Source: JBKHJA01 sp046538375
GTDB lineage: Bacteria > Acidobacteriota > Aminicenantia > Aminicenantales > Aminicenantaceae
DNA length: 37,425 nucleotides
Assembly: GCA_046538375.1 (NCBI GenBank)
Contig: JBKHJA010000009.1
Coordinates: 1-37,425 of the forward strand
Reading direction: 5' to 3'
Part shown: positions 16,480 to 25,525 of the stretch, in pieces
How positions within the stretch are numbered: the first letter of the stretch is position 1
How the letters are laid out: each line of letters begins with the position of its first letter
Position numbers and translations under genes: made by a program
Notes under the pieces: model-generated
What the model was told of the DNA's origin: nothing
Seen by the model: only the letters and a program-made list of their open reading frames with translations
Database searches by the model: none

Positions 16480-16970
16480 TCTTCTTCTCCCTGTAAAGGA
16501 TACTTCTTTATTTCCGCACCTGGACCGATGATTTCTATGTCCTTGGTGGTGATATCCCCGGCTTCCACCTGCCCGCTTATCCTGTCTCCTTTCTCCACAG
16601 CAGCCGCCTGTCCTTCGAAAATAATCAGGGCCACTATCCTCTGGCCGTACTGGACATAACCGATGTATCTCAGGCCTGTGGAAAAGGAAGGCGTTTTTGG
16701 TTCAGAGTTTTCCGGCTTGACTTCAACATCTTGGGTAACTCCGAGATTCTTCATTTCTTCCCCGATTCCAGACCTATGGGGAGAAAAAATGTTGCGCTGA
16801 GGAGGGGTAAGTTCTTTTTTTTCCGCCACCAGCAGTTCTTTCCGGATAAGACTTCCCGGGGCTTTGGAGTCCTTTTTTTCGCTCTTCCGGTCCTTCCCTT
16901 GTCCTCCAAGCAGGAGACCAGTGCACAAGAAAACGACCAACCAGGAAGCGGCATTCTTCTCAACTCTCAT
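16476..16970 (-). CDS. PilP/GspC-like inner-membrane linker protein
   Basis: 164 residues: N-terminal membrane segment (about 9-23), a long polar linker rich in Lys/Ser/Pro, then a small beta domain (about 95-160) with FSTGLRYIGYVQYGQRIVAL and GDRISG typical of PilP/GspC homology regions. These domains connect the inner-membrane complex to the N-terminal domains of the secretin. It overlaps the secretin gene by 4 bases and the PilO-type gene by 11 bases. Confidence 0.7.
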   Translation of the reverse strand: MRVEKNAASWLVVFLCTGLLLGGQGKDRKSEKKDSKAPGSLIRKELLVAEKKELTPPQRNIFSPHRSGIGEEMKNLGVTQDVEVKPENSEPKTPSFSTGLRYIGYVQYGQRIVALIIFEGQAAAVEKGDRISGQVEAGDITTKDIEIIGPGAEIKKYPLQGEEE

Positions 16971-17520
16971 AATAGCCTGCCAAAATGATCCTCAATTCTA
17001 GAACTCCCCCCTGGGCTTCGATGTTGAGAAAATTGATCTTTTCCAATATCAGAAATTTGGGAAACTGCTCCACCACATTGAGGAATCTCTTCAACGAAAA
17101 ATAGGATCCTTTCAGATTAAAGCTTACTATCACCTTTTTGACTTTTTCGCTCTCATGTTCGGCGTAATCATAAATGATCTGGGAAACATGGATTCCGGCT
17201 TGATGGAAGATCTCCCGCAGATCAGACCTGACCTGCTGAAAAACATCATTATCTTTGTAAAAATATTTGGCTTTTATCTCCTGGATATCCCGGCCTGCGT
17301 TCTGCCATTTGAGCCATTCTTCTTTTTTCTGTTCCTTTTCCTGGGATAACCTGTGGTGATTTTCCTCTTTTTCCGAAATGGTGTTGAGGGTTTTTATGTA
17401 TATTCTCTTCTCTCCCACAGCCCCAAACAAAAGGAAAAAAAAGGCCGCCAGCAGCAGAAGGCAGCAAAGGCCAATTATCCTCCTCTCCTTTTGATCCAAA
17501 ATATTAAAAAGTTCTTTCAT
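16960..17520 (-). CDS. PilO-like pilus assembly protein
   Basis: 186 residues: short cytoplasmic N-terminus, one membrane helix (about 16-34), a charged coiled coil (about 45-80), and a ferredoxin-like fold ending in LKGSYFSLKRFLNVVEQFPKF and LRIILAGYYES, as in PilO. It forms the alignment complex with PilN and PilM. It overlaps the PilN-type gene by 17 bases. Confidence 0.78.
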   Translation of the reverse strand: MKELFNILDQKERRIIGLCCLLLLAAFFFLLFGAVGEKRIYIKTLNTISEKEENHHRLSQEKEQKKEEWLKWQNAGRDIQEIKAKYFYKDNDVFQQVRSDLREIFHQAGIHVSQIIYDYAEHESEKVKKVIVSFNLKGSYFSLKRFLNVVEQFPKFLILEKINFLNIEAQGGVLELRIILAGYYES

Positions 17521-18070
17521 AGTTCAAAGAGACATCAGAGATCAAAAAACCTTGCTCGTTAGTTGATTCGCTCATCACTTTGATCTGCTTGAACTTCAAT
17601 TCTTCCAGGTTATTGATCAAAGCCAGAAGATCATCCACATTCCTGGAGACCACTCTGAATCTCACCTTCATCTTTAAATCCTCGCTGAGGGTGGGAGCCA
17701 AGGAGACAATGTAACTCCGGTCAGGGAGGGCTTCTTCCAGACAGGTCAAAAACTCTGTCCAAGAGAAACTCTTCCTAAAAATAAGGTTGTTGATCAAATC
17801 CACCGTCTCTGCGTACTTTTCAGATATGGCATTGAGGCGGGTGGTGTACTGTCTTTTCATTCTTTGGGCTTCTCTGATGGATTGATTTATTTTCTCCAGG
17901 GAGACCTCCGTTTTTTCCAGTTTGCTCTGGTAGGAAAAAAATATGCTTCCTGCTAAAAGAGAAACCACCAGAAACAGGAACCCTATCCCTAACACAAGAA
18001 AGTAAAACAATCTCCTGTTTCTCAAAGGTTGAGAGGCGAGATTCAAACTGATCCCATCCGGCTTCATCAT
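17504..18070 (-). CDS. PilN-like pilus assembly protein
   Basis: 188 residues. The N-terminus has the PilN motif ISLNLASQPLRNRR, the peptide that docks into PilM, then a membrane helix (about 23-45), a coiled coil, and a periplasmic domain with FSWTEFLTCLEEALPDRSYI. It overlaps the PilM-type gene by 4 bases. Confidence 0.85.
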   Translation of the reverse strand: MMKPDGISLNLASQPLRNRRLFYFLVLGIGFLFLVVSLLAGSIFFSYQSKLEKTEVSLEKINQSIREAQRMKRQYTTRLNAISEKYAETVDLINNLIFRKSFSWTEFLTCLEEALPDRSYIVSLAPTLSEDLKMKVRFRVVSRNVDDLLALINNLEELKFKQIKVMSESTNEQGFLISDVSLNYERTF

Positions 18071-19014
18071 AGAATAATCCCCATCAGAGGTAATAATAGC
18101 TGTCTCTGTCTCAAATTCAGGTCAGAATCCATAGGAATGTCGATTTCCGAAACAGGCAACGATAATTTATCTTTCAATGCAGGGATTATTTCTCCTCCGG
18201 TGTCCAAAAATCCAAAGCGGACAAAGAGGCTTTGGATTCTCCTCTTTTCATTGTCTTCGATAAAGTTAGCGGTGTTTTCTATCTCCTGAAATATGCTTTC
18301 CATTTTTTTCTCTAAAGGCGGAGGGTCCTTCCACTCCACAACGAAAGGCTTCTGGCGGTAAAGCACCATCTCAGAGTCTATGACAGCCACAAAGCTGATG
18401 GATTCCTCTTCGATATTGATCAACAGAAATTCATCCTCTCCATTTCTGCTCGTCATATTATAAAGACTGAGAACAGGTGAGCCCACCATTCTGACTTTTA
18501 AACCCAGCTGGTGGAAAAAATCTTCATACTCCTGAACCACCAGGGTCCGGGCCACCGATACAACCACCTTCTTTGAATGATCCGATCCTATCACTTTAAA
18601 CGACAACCGGGCATCAGCGGGAAGAAAAGCCATCTGTTTTTTCACTCGAAAGCGGATAATCTTCTCCCTTTGTTGAGGGGAAGAAGGGAGAGAATCAAAG
18701 GAAAAGACAAAGGCTTTCAATGACAGCTCAGGCAGCAGACAGGCGGTCTTCTGGTCGGCAAGATGAAGTTTTTCGATCCCCTCTTTCAATTTCTCTTCCA
18801 GAAGAGATCTCTTTTCTATATTTTTTTTGTTGAAAGAAGGCTGAATGCTCCCCTTTTCAAGAGGAGAAATGAAATGATGCCTGATTTTTCTCTCTTTAGG
18901 AGAATAATGGATTCCGCTCACATACCCTGCTCCCAAGTAGAAAACAGAGCGGAGACGGGGAGTCAGGGTGAAATAATCCTTCATTTTATTTTTCAGTTCT
19001 TTTGATGAGATCAT
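18067..19014 (-). CDS. PilM/GspL-like actin-fold assembly protein
   Basis: 315 residues, cytoplasmic. It has the layout of PilM-type actin-fold proteins, with KKQMAFLPADARLSFKVIG and LINIEEESISFVAVID (phosphate-binding type strand), but the N-terminal nucleotide loop is degenerate (YLGAGYVSG rather than GIDIGS). The position between the ATPase and the PilN gene supports the call. It lies 3 bases after the GspE/PilB-type gene. Confidence 0.68.
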   Translation of the reverse strand: MISSKELKNKMKDYFTLTPRLRSVFYLGAGYVSGIHYSPKERKIRHHFISPLEKGSIQPSFNKKNIEKRSLLEEKLKEGIEKLHLADQKTACLLPELSLKAFVFSFDSLPSSPQQREKIIRFRVKKQMAFLPADARLSFKVIGSDHSKKVVVSVARTLVVQEYEDFFHQLGLKVRMVGSPVLSLYNMTSRNGEDEFLLINIEEESISFVAVIDSEMVLYRQKPFVVEWKDPPPLEKKMESIFQEIENTANFIEDNEKRRIQSLFVRFGFLDTGGEIIPALKDKLSLPVSEIDIPMDSDLNLRQRQLLLPLMGIIL

Positions 19015-19017
19015 TCT

Positions 19018-20637
19018 CTATTCCACGAAAGTGACTTTGTTCAATTCCCTCAGGCTGGTTTGGCCTCTCAGCACCTTCTCCATTCCCACTTTTCTCAGGA
19101 AAGCCATTCCCTCCTTTTCTGCTGTTTTCTTGACCTCAGAGAGAGGCTTTTTCTCTAAAATCATCTCCCGGATTTCATCCGATAGCTCCAGCAGCTCGGC
19201 TATGGCTGTTCTGCCTCTGTATCCGGTGTAACTGCATTCTGGACATCCCTGGGCTTCATAAAAAATCTGAGATTTGTATTTTTTGGGATCCAGTCCTGAT
19301 TCAACCAGATCTTTTTCGCTGTATCTGGCTGTGGTTTTGCAGAAAGAACAAAGGACTCTCACCAGCCTCTGGGCCAGAATACAATTCAAGGCGGAGATGA
19401 AGCTGTAAGGATCCACCTGCATGTGAAGAAACCGGCCAATGACATCAAAAACGTTATTGGCATGAACGGTGGTGAATACCAGATGTCCGGTTAAAGCAGA
19501 TTGAATGGCAATCTGAGCCGTTTCTGGATCTCTGATTTCCCCCACCATGATCTTATCCGGATCATGCCTCAAAATGGACCGCAAGCCCCGGGCGAAAGTA
19601 AGGCCTTTTTTTTCGTTAACCGGAATTTGGGTGATGCCTTCTATCTGGTATTCAACCGGATCCTCGATGGTAATAATCTTATCCTCCGGAGCCTTTATCT
19701 CGGTCAAAGCTGCATACAGAGTGGTGGTTTTGCCGCTTCCGGTCGGACCTGTCACCAGAACCATCCCGTAAGGTTGAACGATATACCTGCGGAACCTGGC
19801 CAGCACTTCATCGGAAAATCCAAGCAAATCCAACCTCAGTTCGGAGATGGCTTCAGTAATCATTTCTTTGTCCAGAATTCGAATCACCGCATCCTCTCCG
19901 TAGATGCTGGGCATGATGGATACGCGGAAATCAATAGTCTTGTCTTTGATCTTCAACCGGAATCGTCCATCCTGGGGAACCCTCCGCTCCGCTATATCCA
20001 GATCAGACATGACCTTTATCCTGGAGATGATGGGGGATTGGAATTTCTTGTCAATAGGGGCCATGGTCTCACTCAAAACTCCATCAATTCTGTATTTGAT
20101 GGTCACCCCTTCCTCTTTTGATTCGATATGGACATCAGAGGCTCTCTTTTGAACAGCGGTGAAAATAAGAGAATTGACCAGTTTTATGATGGAGCCATCC
20201 TGGTCTGCCAGCTTTTCTACAGAAATGACTTCCTCTTCTTCTCCTCCTTCTTTCTCCACAACCTGCATGACAAAACCTTCGGTGGCATCTCGAAGCACCT
20301 GGAGGGCTGTCTCACTTTTTCTCAGGGCCTCATGGATAGCTCTTTCGGAAGCTGCACTCACCTGGACCTTTTTACCAAAGTAAGATTCGATAGCATCGAT
20401 GGTCCCGATATCGGAAGGGTCAGATATGGCCACCTTCAAAACATTTTTATTCTCCTCCAGAGGGATGAAATTGGATCTATACAGAAAGTCTACAGGAAAA
20501 GACTGGATCAGATCCCGGTTCAAAGAAAAAGCGGAGAGATCAATGTAGGGAACATGGTATCTCTCTGCCCGCTTTCTGATCTCTTCCTCTTCAGAGACAA
20601 TCCTTTTCTCAAATTCTTCTTTTTTTGATTTGTCCAT
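19018..20637 (-). CDS. Type IV pilus / type II secretion assembly ATPase
   Basis: 539 residues of the PilB/GspE family. An N-terminal MshEN-like domain (about 30-105) precedes the motor. Walker A GPTGSGKT is at 297-304, the Asp box includes TIEDPVEYQ (about 323), Walker B is in IMVGEIRDPETA (363-374) and the His box is in TGHLVFTTVHANN. The four-cysteine zinc site is Cys430/433 and Cys465/468. It powers pilin extension from the inner membrane. No PilT retraction ATPase is in the window, so a secretion system or non-retracting pilus cannot be excluded. It shares one base with the preceding GspF/PilC gene (TAATG). Confidence 0.95.
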   Translation of the reverse strand: MDKSKKEEFEKRIVSEEEEIRKRAERYHVPYIDLSAFSLNRDLIQSFPVDFLYRSNFIPLEENKNVLKVAISDPSDIGTIDAIESYFGKKVQVSAASERAIHEALRKSETALQVLRDATEGFVMQVVEKEGGEEEEVISVEKLADQDGSIIKLVNSLIFTAVQKRASDVHIESKEEGVTIKYRIDGVLSETMAPIDKKFQSPIISRIKVMSDLDIAERRVPQDGRFRLKIKDKTIDFRVSIMPSIYGEDAVIRILDKEMITEAISELRLDLLGFSDEVLARFRRYIVQPYGMVLVTGPTGSGKTTTLYAALTEIKAPEDKIITIEDPVEYQIEGITQIPVNEKKGLTFARGLRSILRHDPDKIMVGEIRDPETAQIAIQSALTGHLVFTTVHANNVFDVIGRFLHMQVDPYSFISALNCILAQRLVRVLCSFCKTTARYSEKDLVESGLDPKKYKSQIFYEAQGCPECSYTGYRGRTAIAELLELSDEIREMILEKKPLSEVKKTAEKEGMAFLRKVGMEKVLRGQTSLRELNKVTFVE

Positions 20638-21845
20638 TATCTTGCTACTCTTATGATATTGAAAATGGGGAGATAAATAGAGAGAAGCATGGCGGCCACC
20701 ATCATTCCCATAAAAATGATGATAAGGGGCTCAACCAGAGAAACAAAAGTGTTGATCTTTGCCTTGATCCTCTCATCATAGACATCAGCCACTTCGGCCA
20801 ACATCCCTTCCAGGTTGGCAGAGGCTTCTCCTATTCTTATCATGTCCAAAGCCAGGAGCGGAAAAAATCCTGATTTCGCCAGTGAATTTGACAAGCTCTC
20901 TCCGTTTTTTATGTGTCCAGGCAAACCGGCCAGCTTCCTGACCAAGAATTTATTGGGTAAGGCATGGCGGGCGATCTCTACGGATTGAAGAAGAGAGATG
21001 CCCCCGCTGAGAAGAAGGCTGAGAGTCCGGCAAAAAAGAGAAATCCCTGATTCCAGCCAGATGACCCCACCATAGGGAACTCTGAGTTTGAATTGGTCCA
21101 TGATGACCAAAGCTTTCTCTCTTTTTCTCATCTGGATATAGACCAATATCAACAAAAAAATTAATCCCGACAGCAGAAAAATATTGTTCCTCACTGCCAA
21201 TGAAAAAGACATCAACCAGCGGGTTATACCCGGAAGCTGAGCTTCAAAATCAGCATAAAATTCAGAAAAGCGGGGAAGGATAAAATTTATGAGCAAAGCG
21301 ACCAGGAAAAAAGAAAACACCAGCAACAAAGTGGGATAACTCAGAGCAGATCTGATCCTGGATTTTGTTTTGGAGATGACCTGTGCATAATCAATATACC
21401 GGCTGATAGTGCTGGCCAAGTTACCGCTCCTCTCTCCAGCCATCAAAGCGGCAAGATAGACTTTGGAAATATTTTTCTCATAAGAAGAAAAAGCTTCAGA
21501 AAGCGACTTTCCTGCTCTTATCTCATTCTCCACCTTCATCAGTATCTCTTTGAGGTGAACATTCTTGATACGGCTGACAATGATCTCTATGCTCTTGAGG
21601 ATAGGGTAACCGGCTCTTATAAGAGCCACAAACTCCTGGTTAAACATGATGAAGTCTTTATCCTTGATTTTTTTCTGTGAAGGAAAAGAAGGCAGGGATA
21701 TTCTTTTCCAGTCTCTCTTGATAGAAAGGACACAAAAACCTTCCGCTTCAAAATGAGCACGGCATTCCTGAGAGGAAGGAGCGAAAAAAGACTGACGTAA
21801 AGTGTGGCCGTCTTCGCTGGCCAATTTACAGAAAAAATGCGGCAT
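20637..21845 (-). CDS. Type IV pilus / type II secretion inner-membrane platform protein
   Basis: 402 residues of the PilC/GspF family. Two repeats of the T2SF domain are seen, with AGERSGNLASTISRYIDY (first) and RIGEASANLEGMLAEVADVYDE (second), and three membrane helices near 170-195, 220-240 and 370-395. It transmits the ATPase motion to pilin. It is first in the core operon, with a promoter at 21891-21919. Confidence 0.94.
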   Translation of the reverse strand: MPHFFCKLASEDGHTLRQSFFAPSSQECRAHFEAEGFCVLSIKRDWKRISLPSFPSQKKIKDKDFIMFNQEFVALIRAGYPILKSIEIIVSRIKNVHLKEILMKVENEIRAGKSLSEAFSSYEKNISKVYLAALMAGERSGNLASTISRYIDYAQVISKTKSRIRSALSYPTLLLVFSFFLVALLINFILPRFSEFYADFEAQLPGITRWLMSFSLAVRNNIFLLSGLIFLLILVYIQMRKREKALVIMDQFKLRVPYGGVIWLESGISLFCRTLSLLLSGGISLLQSVEIARHALPNKFLVRKLAGLPGHIKNGESLSNSLAKSGFFPLLALDMIRIGEASANLEGMLAEVADVYDERIKAKINTFVSLVEPLIIIFMGMMVAAMLLSIYLPIFNIIRVAR

Positions 21846-21890
21846 TTTTTGCTCTGGTCAAAATTAAAATCTCTTATCTAGGTTAATTTC

Positions 21891-21919
21891 ATATTAGGTT
21901 ATGCTCTGTTTTTTGTCAA
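21891..21919 (-). promoter_or_regulatory. Promoter of the pilus core operon
   Basis: On the minus strand a perfect TTGACA (21914-21919) is spaced by exactly 17 bases from TAATAT (21891-21896). The predicted start near 21884 leaves a leader of about 40 bases before the GspF/PilC gene. Confidence 0.7.
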
Positions 21920-22143
21920 ATTGATAACTTCTTCTTTTCCTCTGTTCTGATTATTATTTTTGGTTCTATTTTTCCTGAAGAATGAACGGTTCAAAACTGA
22001 CCAATGATTTCTGACCTCAGCGATATTTGCAAACTCAAAACACAGGCTTTTTCGCCGGGGACTGGATGAGGCGCAAGTGCTGTACTCCGATTTCCTGATC
22101 ATGGCTAACATATTGATTTTCAATCCAATAAGGAAATTAGTAA

Positions 22144-22173
22144 ATCGCCCCCAAGGATGAATCCCAGGGTGAA
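22144..22173. repeat. Second copy of the AAGGATGAAT intergenic hairpin
   Basis: AAGGATGAAT followed by CCCAGGGTGAATTT matches the copy at 4606-4627 (AAGGATGAAT, then TTAGGGGTGATT). The 5' arm ATCGCCCCC pairs only partly, so the hairpin is weaker here. Confidence 0.4.
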
Positions 22174-22210
22174 TTTATCTATCTTGTGAGGTGAAAAGAG
22201 CCCTCAAGTT

Positions 22211-22240
22211 TGGGCTTCCTCACCCCAAACCCTCACCCCT
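22211..22240 (+). repeat. C-rich dispersed intergenic repeat
   Basis: About 30 bases with the form GGGCTTCCTCACCCC, a short spacer, then CCCTCACCCCT. A near-identical copy lies in the opposite orientation at 37371-37402, and partial copies lie at 37-54 and 14147-14168. All four are intergenic. Confidence 0.6.
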
Positions 22241-22271
22241 AGTTGATGGAATACTAGGGTCTTCCCTTCTA

Positions 22272-22300
22272 TTGACAAAAACAAAGGAAATGTTTATTTT
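22272..22300 (+). promoter_or_regulatory. Promoter of the small exported protein gene
   Basis: A perfect TTGACA (22272-22277) is spaced by 17 bases from TATTTT (22295-22300). The start site predicted about 7 bases later almost coincides with the ATG at 22310, so the mRNA would be leaderless or nearly so. Confidence 0.6.
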
Positions 22301-22309
22301 TTTAATAAG

Positions 22310-22594
22310 ATGAAGAACAAAGCTTTATCCATGATTACCTCTTTCTTTCTGGTTTCTCTTCTCCTGCCTTTCCAGCAAGATGAGTCTCTGAATACCTCTG
22401 ATCTTTTGCTGGCAAAAAACGGTTTGGATCATCCTCAGAGCACAAAAAAGCCCAAGTATGACTACATGAGTACCTTTTTGTCCAGAGACACCAAACCATT
22501 AGGGTTGAAGGAAGATGTGGCTCTTAAGAAATTTCTGAAGCAACCCAGCATAAAATGGGCCATAAGGGGTGGGTCGAGGCACATATTAGACTGA
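22310..22594 (+). CDS. Small exported protein of unknown function
   Basis: 94 residues. An N-terminal signal peptide (hydrophobic SMITSFFLVSLLLPF, about 7-21) precedes a polar, Lys/Ser-rich segment with no cysteine pairs and no recognised family. There is no ribosome binding site; instead a canonical promoter ends 10 bases before the ATG. Possession of a promoter and a signal sequence supports a real gene. It lies 87 bases ahead of the sensor kinase and could be co-transcribed with it, perhaps as a periplasmic partner (inference only). Confidence 0.5.
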   Translation: MKNKALSMITSFFLVSLLLPFQQDESLNTSDLLLAKNGLDHPQSTKKPKYDYMSTFLSRDTKPLGLKEDVALKKFLKQPSIKWAIRGGSRHILD

Positions 22595-22681
22595 ACCTTC
22601 CATATATTTTTTAACAAAATGATTCAATTTTTTGGATCTACTCAGAAAACAAAAAAAACTGCTCCACTGAGATAATCGGTC

Positions 22682-25516
22682 ATGAGAAAAAAAACCTATC
22701 TCACAGCCATTCCTGTGCTGATTCTTCTGATTCTTGGAGTGCTGAATATCTACAAAAAAATCACCTGGAAAGAGCCCTCCGATGGAGTTTCCTGGCAGCT
22801 CAAATCAGATGGATTCACAGCGGTTAAAGTGGAAGTGAACAGTCCTGCCTATCTGGCAGGGATCAAGAAGGATGACATTCTTTACTCCATCAACAACAAT
22901 CCCACCGAAAACAAGATAGATGTGGCCAAAAATCTTTGGGTGGCTTGGAATTCAAATCAAAAAGTGACCTATCAAATCAACCGTCAAGGAGAACTGATCT
23001 TTCCTTCTTTCTATCTCACATCCAAAGGGATCAATCTTATTTACTTTTATCTTGCTCTCATCGGGTTGACCACTCTGGTCATAGGGGTCATCGTTTTTCT
23101 CCAATCAAAAAAGCCTTTCACTCTCTCTTATGTGTATTTCTATCTCCTTTCCTTAACTTTTTATTCCTTCTACATCTTCTCCCCCACAGGAGAACTCAAC
23201 ACTCTAGACAGTCTCTTTTACTGGCTGGATAAAATCGCCTTCTGCCTGTTTCCTCCTCTCTTTCTCCATTTCTTCCTGATCTTCCCTCACAGAAAAAAAA
23301 TCATCAAACGGAAACCCTCCTCGGTTTACTTTCTGTATATTCCTGCTGGAGTTCTGCTTGTTTTCAAAATAATCTTTCATATTCCCATTTTTCAAAAAAT
23401 AGGAGATTTCCTCCTTCTCCGATTCTACCAAACCTCAGAAAAATTGGATCTCATTCACTTCTCTCTTTTTTCTCTTATCACTTTGGGCATCGTCTTCCAC
23501 AGTTCTCTTAAACCGTCCAACCTGTTGATCAAAAAACAGTTGAAGTGGATTGTCTACGGTTTAGGATTCGGAATCATCCCCTTTACAATTTTTTATATCC
23601 TTCCTTTTATCTTCGGCCAAATACCGTCAAAAGCGGCCGAACTGACTGTCATCCTGCAGGCTCTGATTCCTTTAACCTTTGCCTATTCCATCTCCAGATA
23701 TAAGCTCATGGATTTCGAGGTCCTTCTCAAGAAGGCCTTCACTCTGATATCTTCCTATGTGGTTATCGCGGTTGTTTACTTCATTGTCAGCTCCCAAACC
23801 GAGATCTTTTCTGAATACAGATTGAACGCCCTGATTTTAGGAATCCTGGCTATAGTCTTGGGAGCCACTCTTTTTTCTCCCTTGAAAAAACTTTTCCAAT
23901 CCCTTGTGGACAGAGCCTTCTACAAACGAAGCTACAAGTACCGCAAAACTCTCATCTCCATCACCAAAGAACTTTCCAGAGAGAGAAATTTAGAGAACCT
24001 CTCTCATTCTCTTTTGGAATTGATCGCCAATGCCCTTTCTCTTAAATCCATTGCTCTCCTTCTTCCTGAAAACAACAGAGAAGACTCGTTCATCATCTTA
24101 AAATCCAGGGGTCAATCTCCAGCTCCTGCTAATAAAATCAAGCTTGATTATGGCCTCTACAAAAACCTAAAGGCAAAGGAGTTCCTCTCTGTTTATTCGT
24201 TCAATGAAAAAAAAGAGCTTCAAAGAAAATTCAACCAGCTTGCCGCTCTTGGCTTCTTTCACCTTATGCCTCTAAAAGTTGAGGATAAACTCATCGGCTG
24301 TTTGGGAATGGGCAAAAAAAATGATAACACCTTTCTCAACTCTGAGGACTGGGAACTGCTGAGAACCATCTCTTCTCCGGCAGCTTTAGCCCTCGAAAAC
24401 GCTTATCTGTACAACCAAGCTAATCAAAGAGCCCTTGAACTGCAAAGATTGAAAGACTACAGCGAAAATATTATCGAGAGTCTGACTGTGGGAGTGGCTG
24501 TGTTGGATCAGAAAGGAAAAGTCATTGGCTGGAATCGAGTTCTTGAGGAAACCTTCGGAAGGACGAAAAACGAAGTTCTCAACAAAAGTTTAATAGACGT
24601 TTTGGGTAAAAAAAATTTTCGGGCTTTATTTCCTTCCGATACCCAAAAGGGCTTTCGCCTGTTGAGTGAAATCACCCTGGATATGCCGTCTGGAGGAAAA
24701 AAAATATTCGATATTGCTAAGACTCCTCTTCTCGACAACCAGATGAACCCCTACGGAACGGTGATCGTTTTCGAGGACATTACAGAAAAAATTTCACTCC
24801 AGCAGCAGCTCCTCACATCAGAAAAACTGGCTTCTATCGGCCTTCTCTCGGCAGGGGTGGCTCATGAGATAAACACTCCTCTGACCGGGATTTCAAGCTA
24901 TGTTCAGATTTTACAGAGAAAGCTCACTCACTCCAGGCACTCCCCCATTTTGGAAAAAATTGAGGTCCAAACCGACCGGGTAGCCCGCATTGTCAAAAAT
25001 CTCCTCAACTTTGCCCGCAGCCCTTCTGAGACATCCTTTTATCACGTCAATATCAAACAAAGCCTGCAGGAGATCGTCTCTCTGATCGATTATAAACTGA
25101 AAACCATGAACATAAAATTAGAGCTCAATCTTTCTTCCATCTCCCCTATCTGGGCTCAAGGAGAAAGGCTGCAGCAGGTTCTTATCAATATCATCCTCAA
25201 TGCCATCGATGCCATGCCTGACGGCGGAGTCCTTAAAATTGACCTGACTCAGCAAAACAACCAAGCGGTGATAAGAATCAAAGACACTGGAACAGGAATA
25301 AAAGACCAACATCTGCCTCATATTTTTGATCCTTTCTTTACCACCAAAGGAATAGGCAAAGGAACGGGTCTGGGCCTTTCCATAAGTTATGCTATCATTA
25401 AAGAACATGAAGGACATCTGAGAGTGGAAAGTGAGAGCGGGAAAGGCTCGCTGTTCACTATCTATATTCCCATGGATCTGGATAAAAAGAAAATGAATAA
25501 AGTTTCCGTCTCTTAG
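22682..25516 (+). CDS. Multi-domain sensor histidine kinase (PDZ, multi-TM, GAF, PAS)
   Basis: 944 residues. Order: TM helix 5-24; an extracytoplasmic PDZ-like domain (about 30-105, with VEVNSPAYLAGIKKDDILYSIN); about seven to nine membrane helices over 117-400; a GAF-like domain (about 430-580); a PAS domain (about 595-705); HisKA with the phosphorylated His728 in AGVAHEINTPLTGI; and HATPase with N box LINIILNAIDAM (834-845), G1 DTGTGI (868-873) and GTGLGL (894-899). The PDZ at the surface could sense misfolded or cleaved peptides. The partner activator starts 9 bases after the stop. In Pseudomonas and Myxococcus, PilS/PilR-type pairs control pilin transcription; adjacency to the pilus core operon makes this a plausible parallel. 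The ribosome binding site is poor. Confidence 0.9.
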   Translation: MRKKTYLTAIPVLILLILGVLNIYKKITWKEPSDGVSWQLKSDGFTAVKVEVNSPAYLAGIKKDDILYSINNNPTENKIDVAKNLWVAWNSNQKVTYQINRQGELIFPSFYLTSKGINLIYFYLALIGLTTLVIGVIVFLQSKKPFTLSYVYFYLLSLTFYSFYIFSPTGELNTLDSLFYWLDKIAFCLFPPLFLHFFLIFPHRKKIIKRKPSSVYFLYIPAGVLLVFKIIFHIPIFQKIGDFLLLRFYQTSEKLDLIHFSLFSLITLGIVFHSSLKPSNLLIKKQLKWIVYGLGFGIIPFTIFYILPFIFGQIPSKAAELTVILQALIPLTFAYSISRYKLMDFEVLLKKAFTLISSYVVIAVVYFIVSSQTEIFSEYRLNALILGILAIVLGATLFSPLKKLFQSLVDRAFYKRSYKYRKTLISITKELSRERNLENLSHSLLELIANALSLKSIALLLPENNREDSFIILKSRGQSPAPANKIKLDYGLYKNLKAKEFLSVYSFNEKKELQRKFNQLAALGFFHLMPLKVEDKLIGCLGMGKKNDNTFLNSEDWELLRTISSPAALALENAYLYNQANQRALELQRLKDYSENIIESLTVGVAVLDQKGKVIGWNRVLEETFGRTKNEVLNKSLIDVLGKKNFRALFPSDTQKGFRLLSEITLDMPSGGKKIFDIAKTPLLDNQMNPYGTVIVFEDITEKISLQQQLLTSEKLASIGLLSAGVAHEINTPLTGISSYVQILQRKLTHSRHSPILEKIEVQTDRVARIVKNLLNFARSPSETSFYHVNIKQSLQEIVSLIDYKLKTMNIKLELNLSSISPIWAQGERLQQVLINIILNAIDAMPDGGVLKIDLTQQNNQAVIRIKDTGTGIKDQHLPHIFDPFFTTKGIGKGTGLGLSISYAIIKEHEGHLRVESESGKGSLFTIYIPMDLDKKKMNKVSVS

Positions 25517-25525
25517 GGTGACCAC

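Larger units (their letters stand above)
21846..22309. other. Divergent intergenic region between the pilus core operon and the two-component genes
   Basis: It contains the promoter of the leftward pilus core operon (21891-21919), a relative of the AAGGATGAAT hairpin (22144-22173), one copy of the C-rich repeat (22211-22240) and the promoter of the rightward small gene (22272-22300). The minus-strand frame open at 21899-22123 is not accepted as a gene. Confidence 0.6.

Noticed and set aside
22102..22117. Possible sigma-54 promoter (TGGC, then TTGAT)
   Set aside because: The -24 half fits but the essential GC of the -12 half is GA, and it is nearly 200 bases from the nearest gene.
21899..22123. 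74-codon minus-strand open frame
   Set aside because: It overlaps the TTGACA of the pilus operon promoter (21914-21919), has no ribosome binding site and no recognisable protein features.
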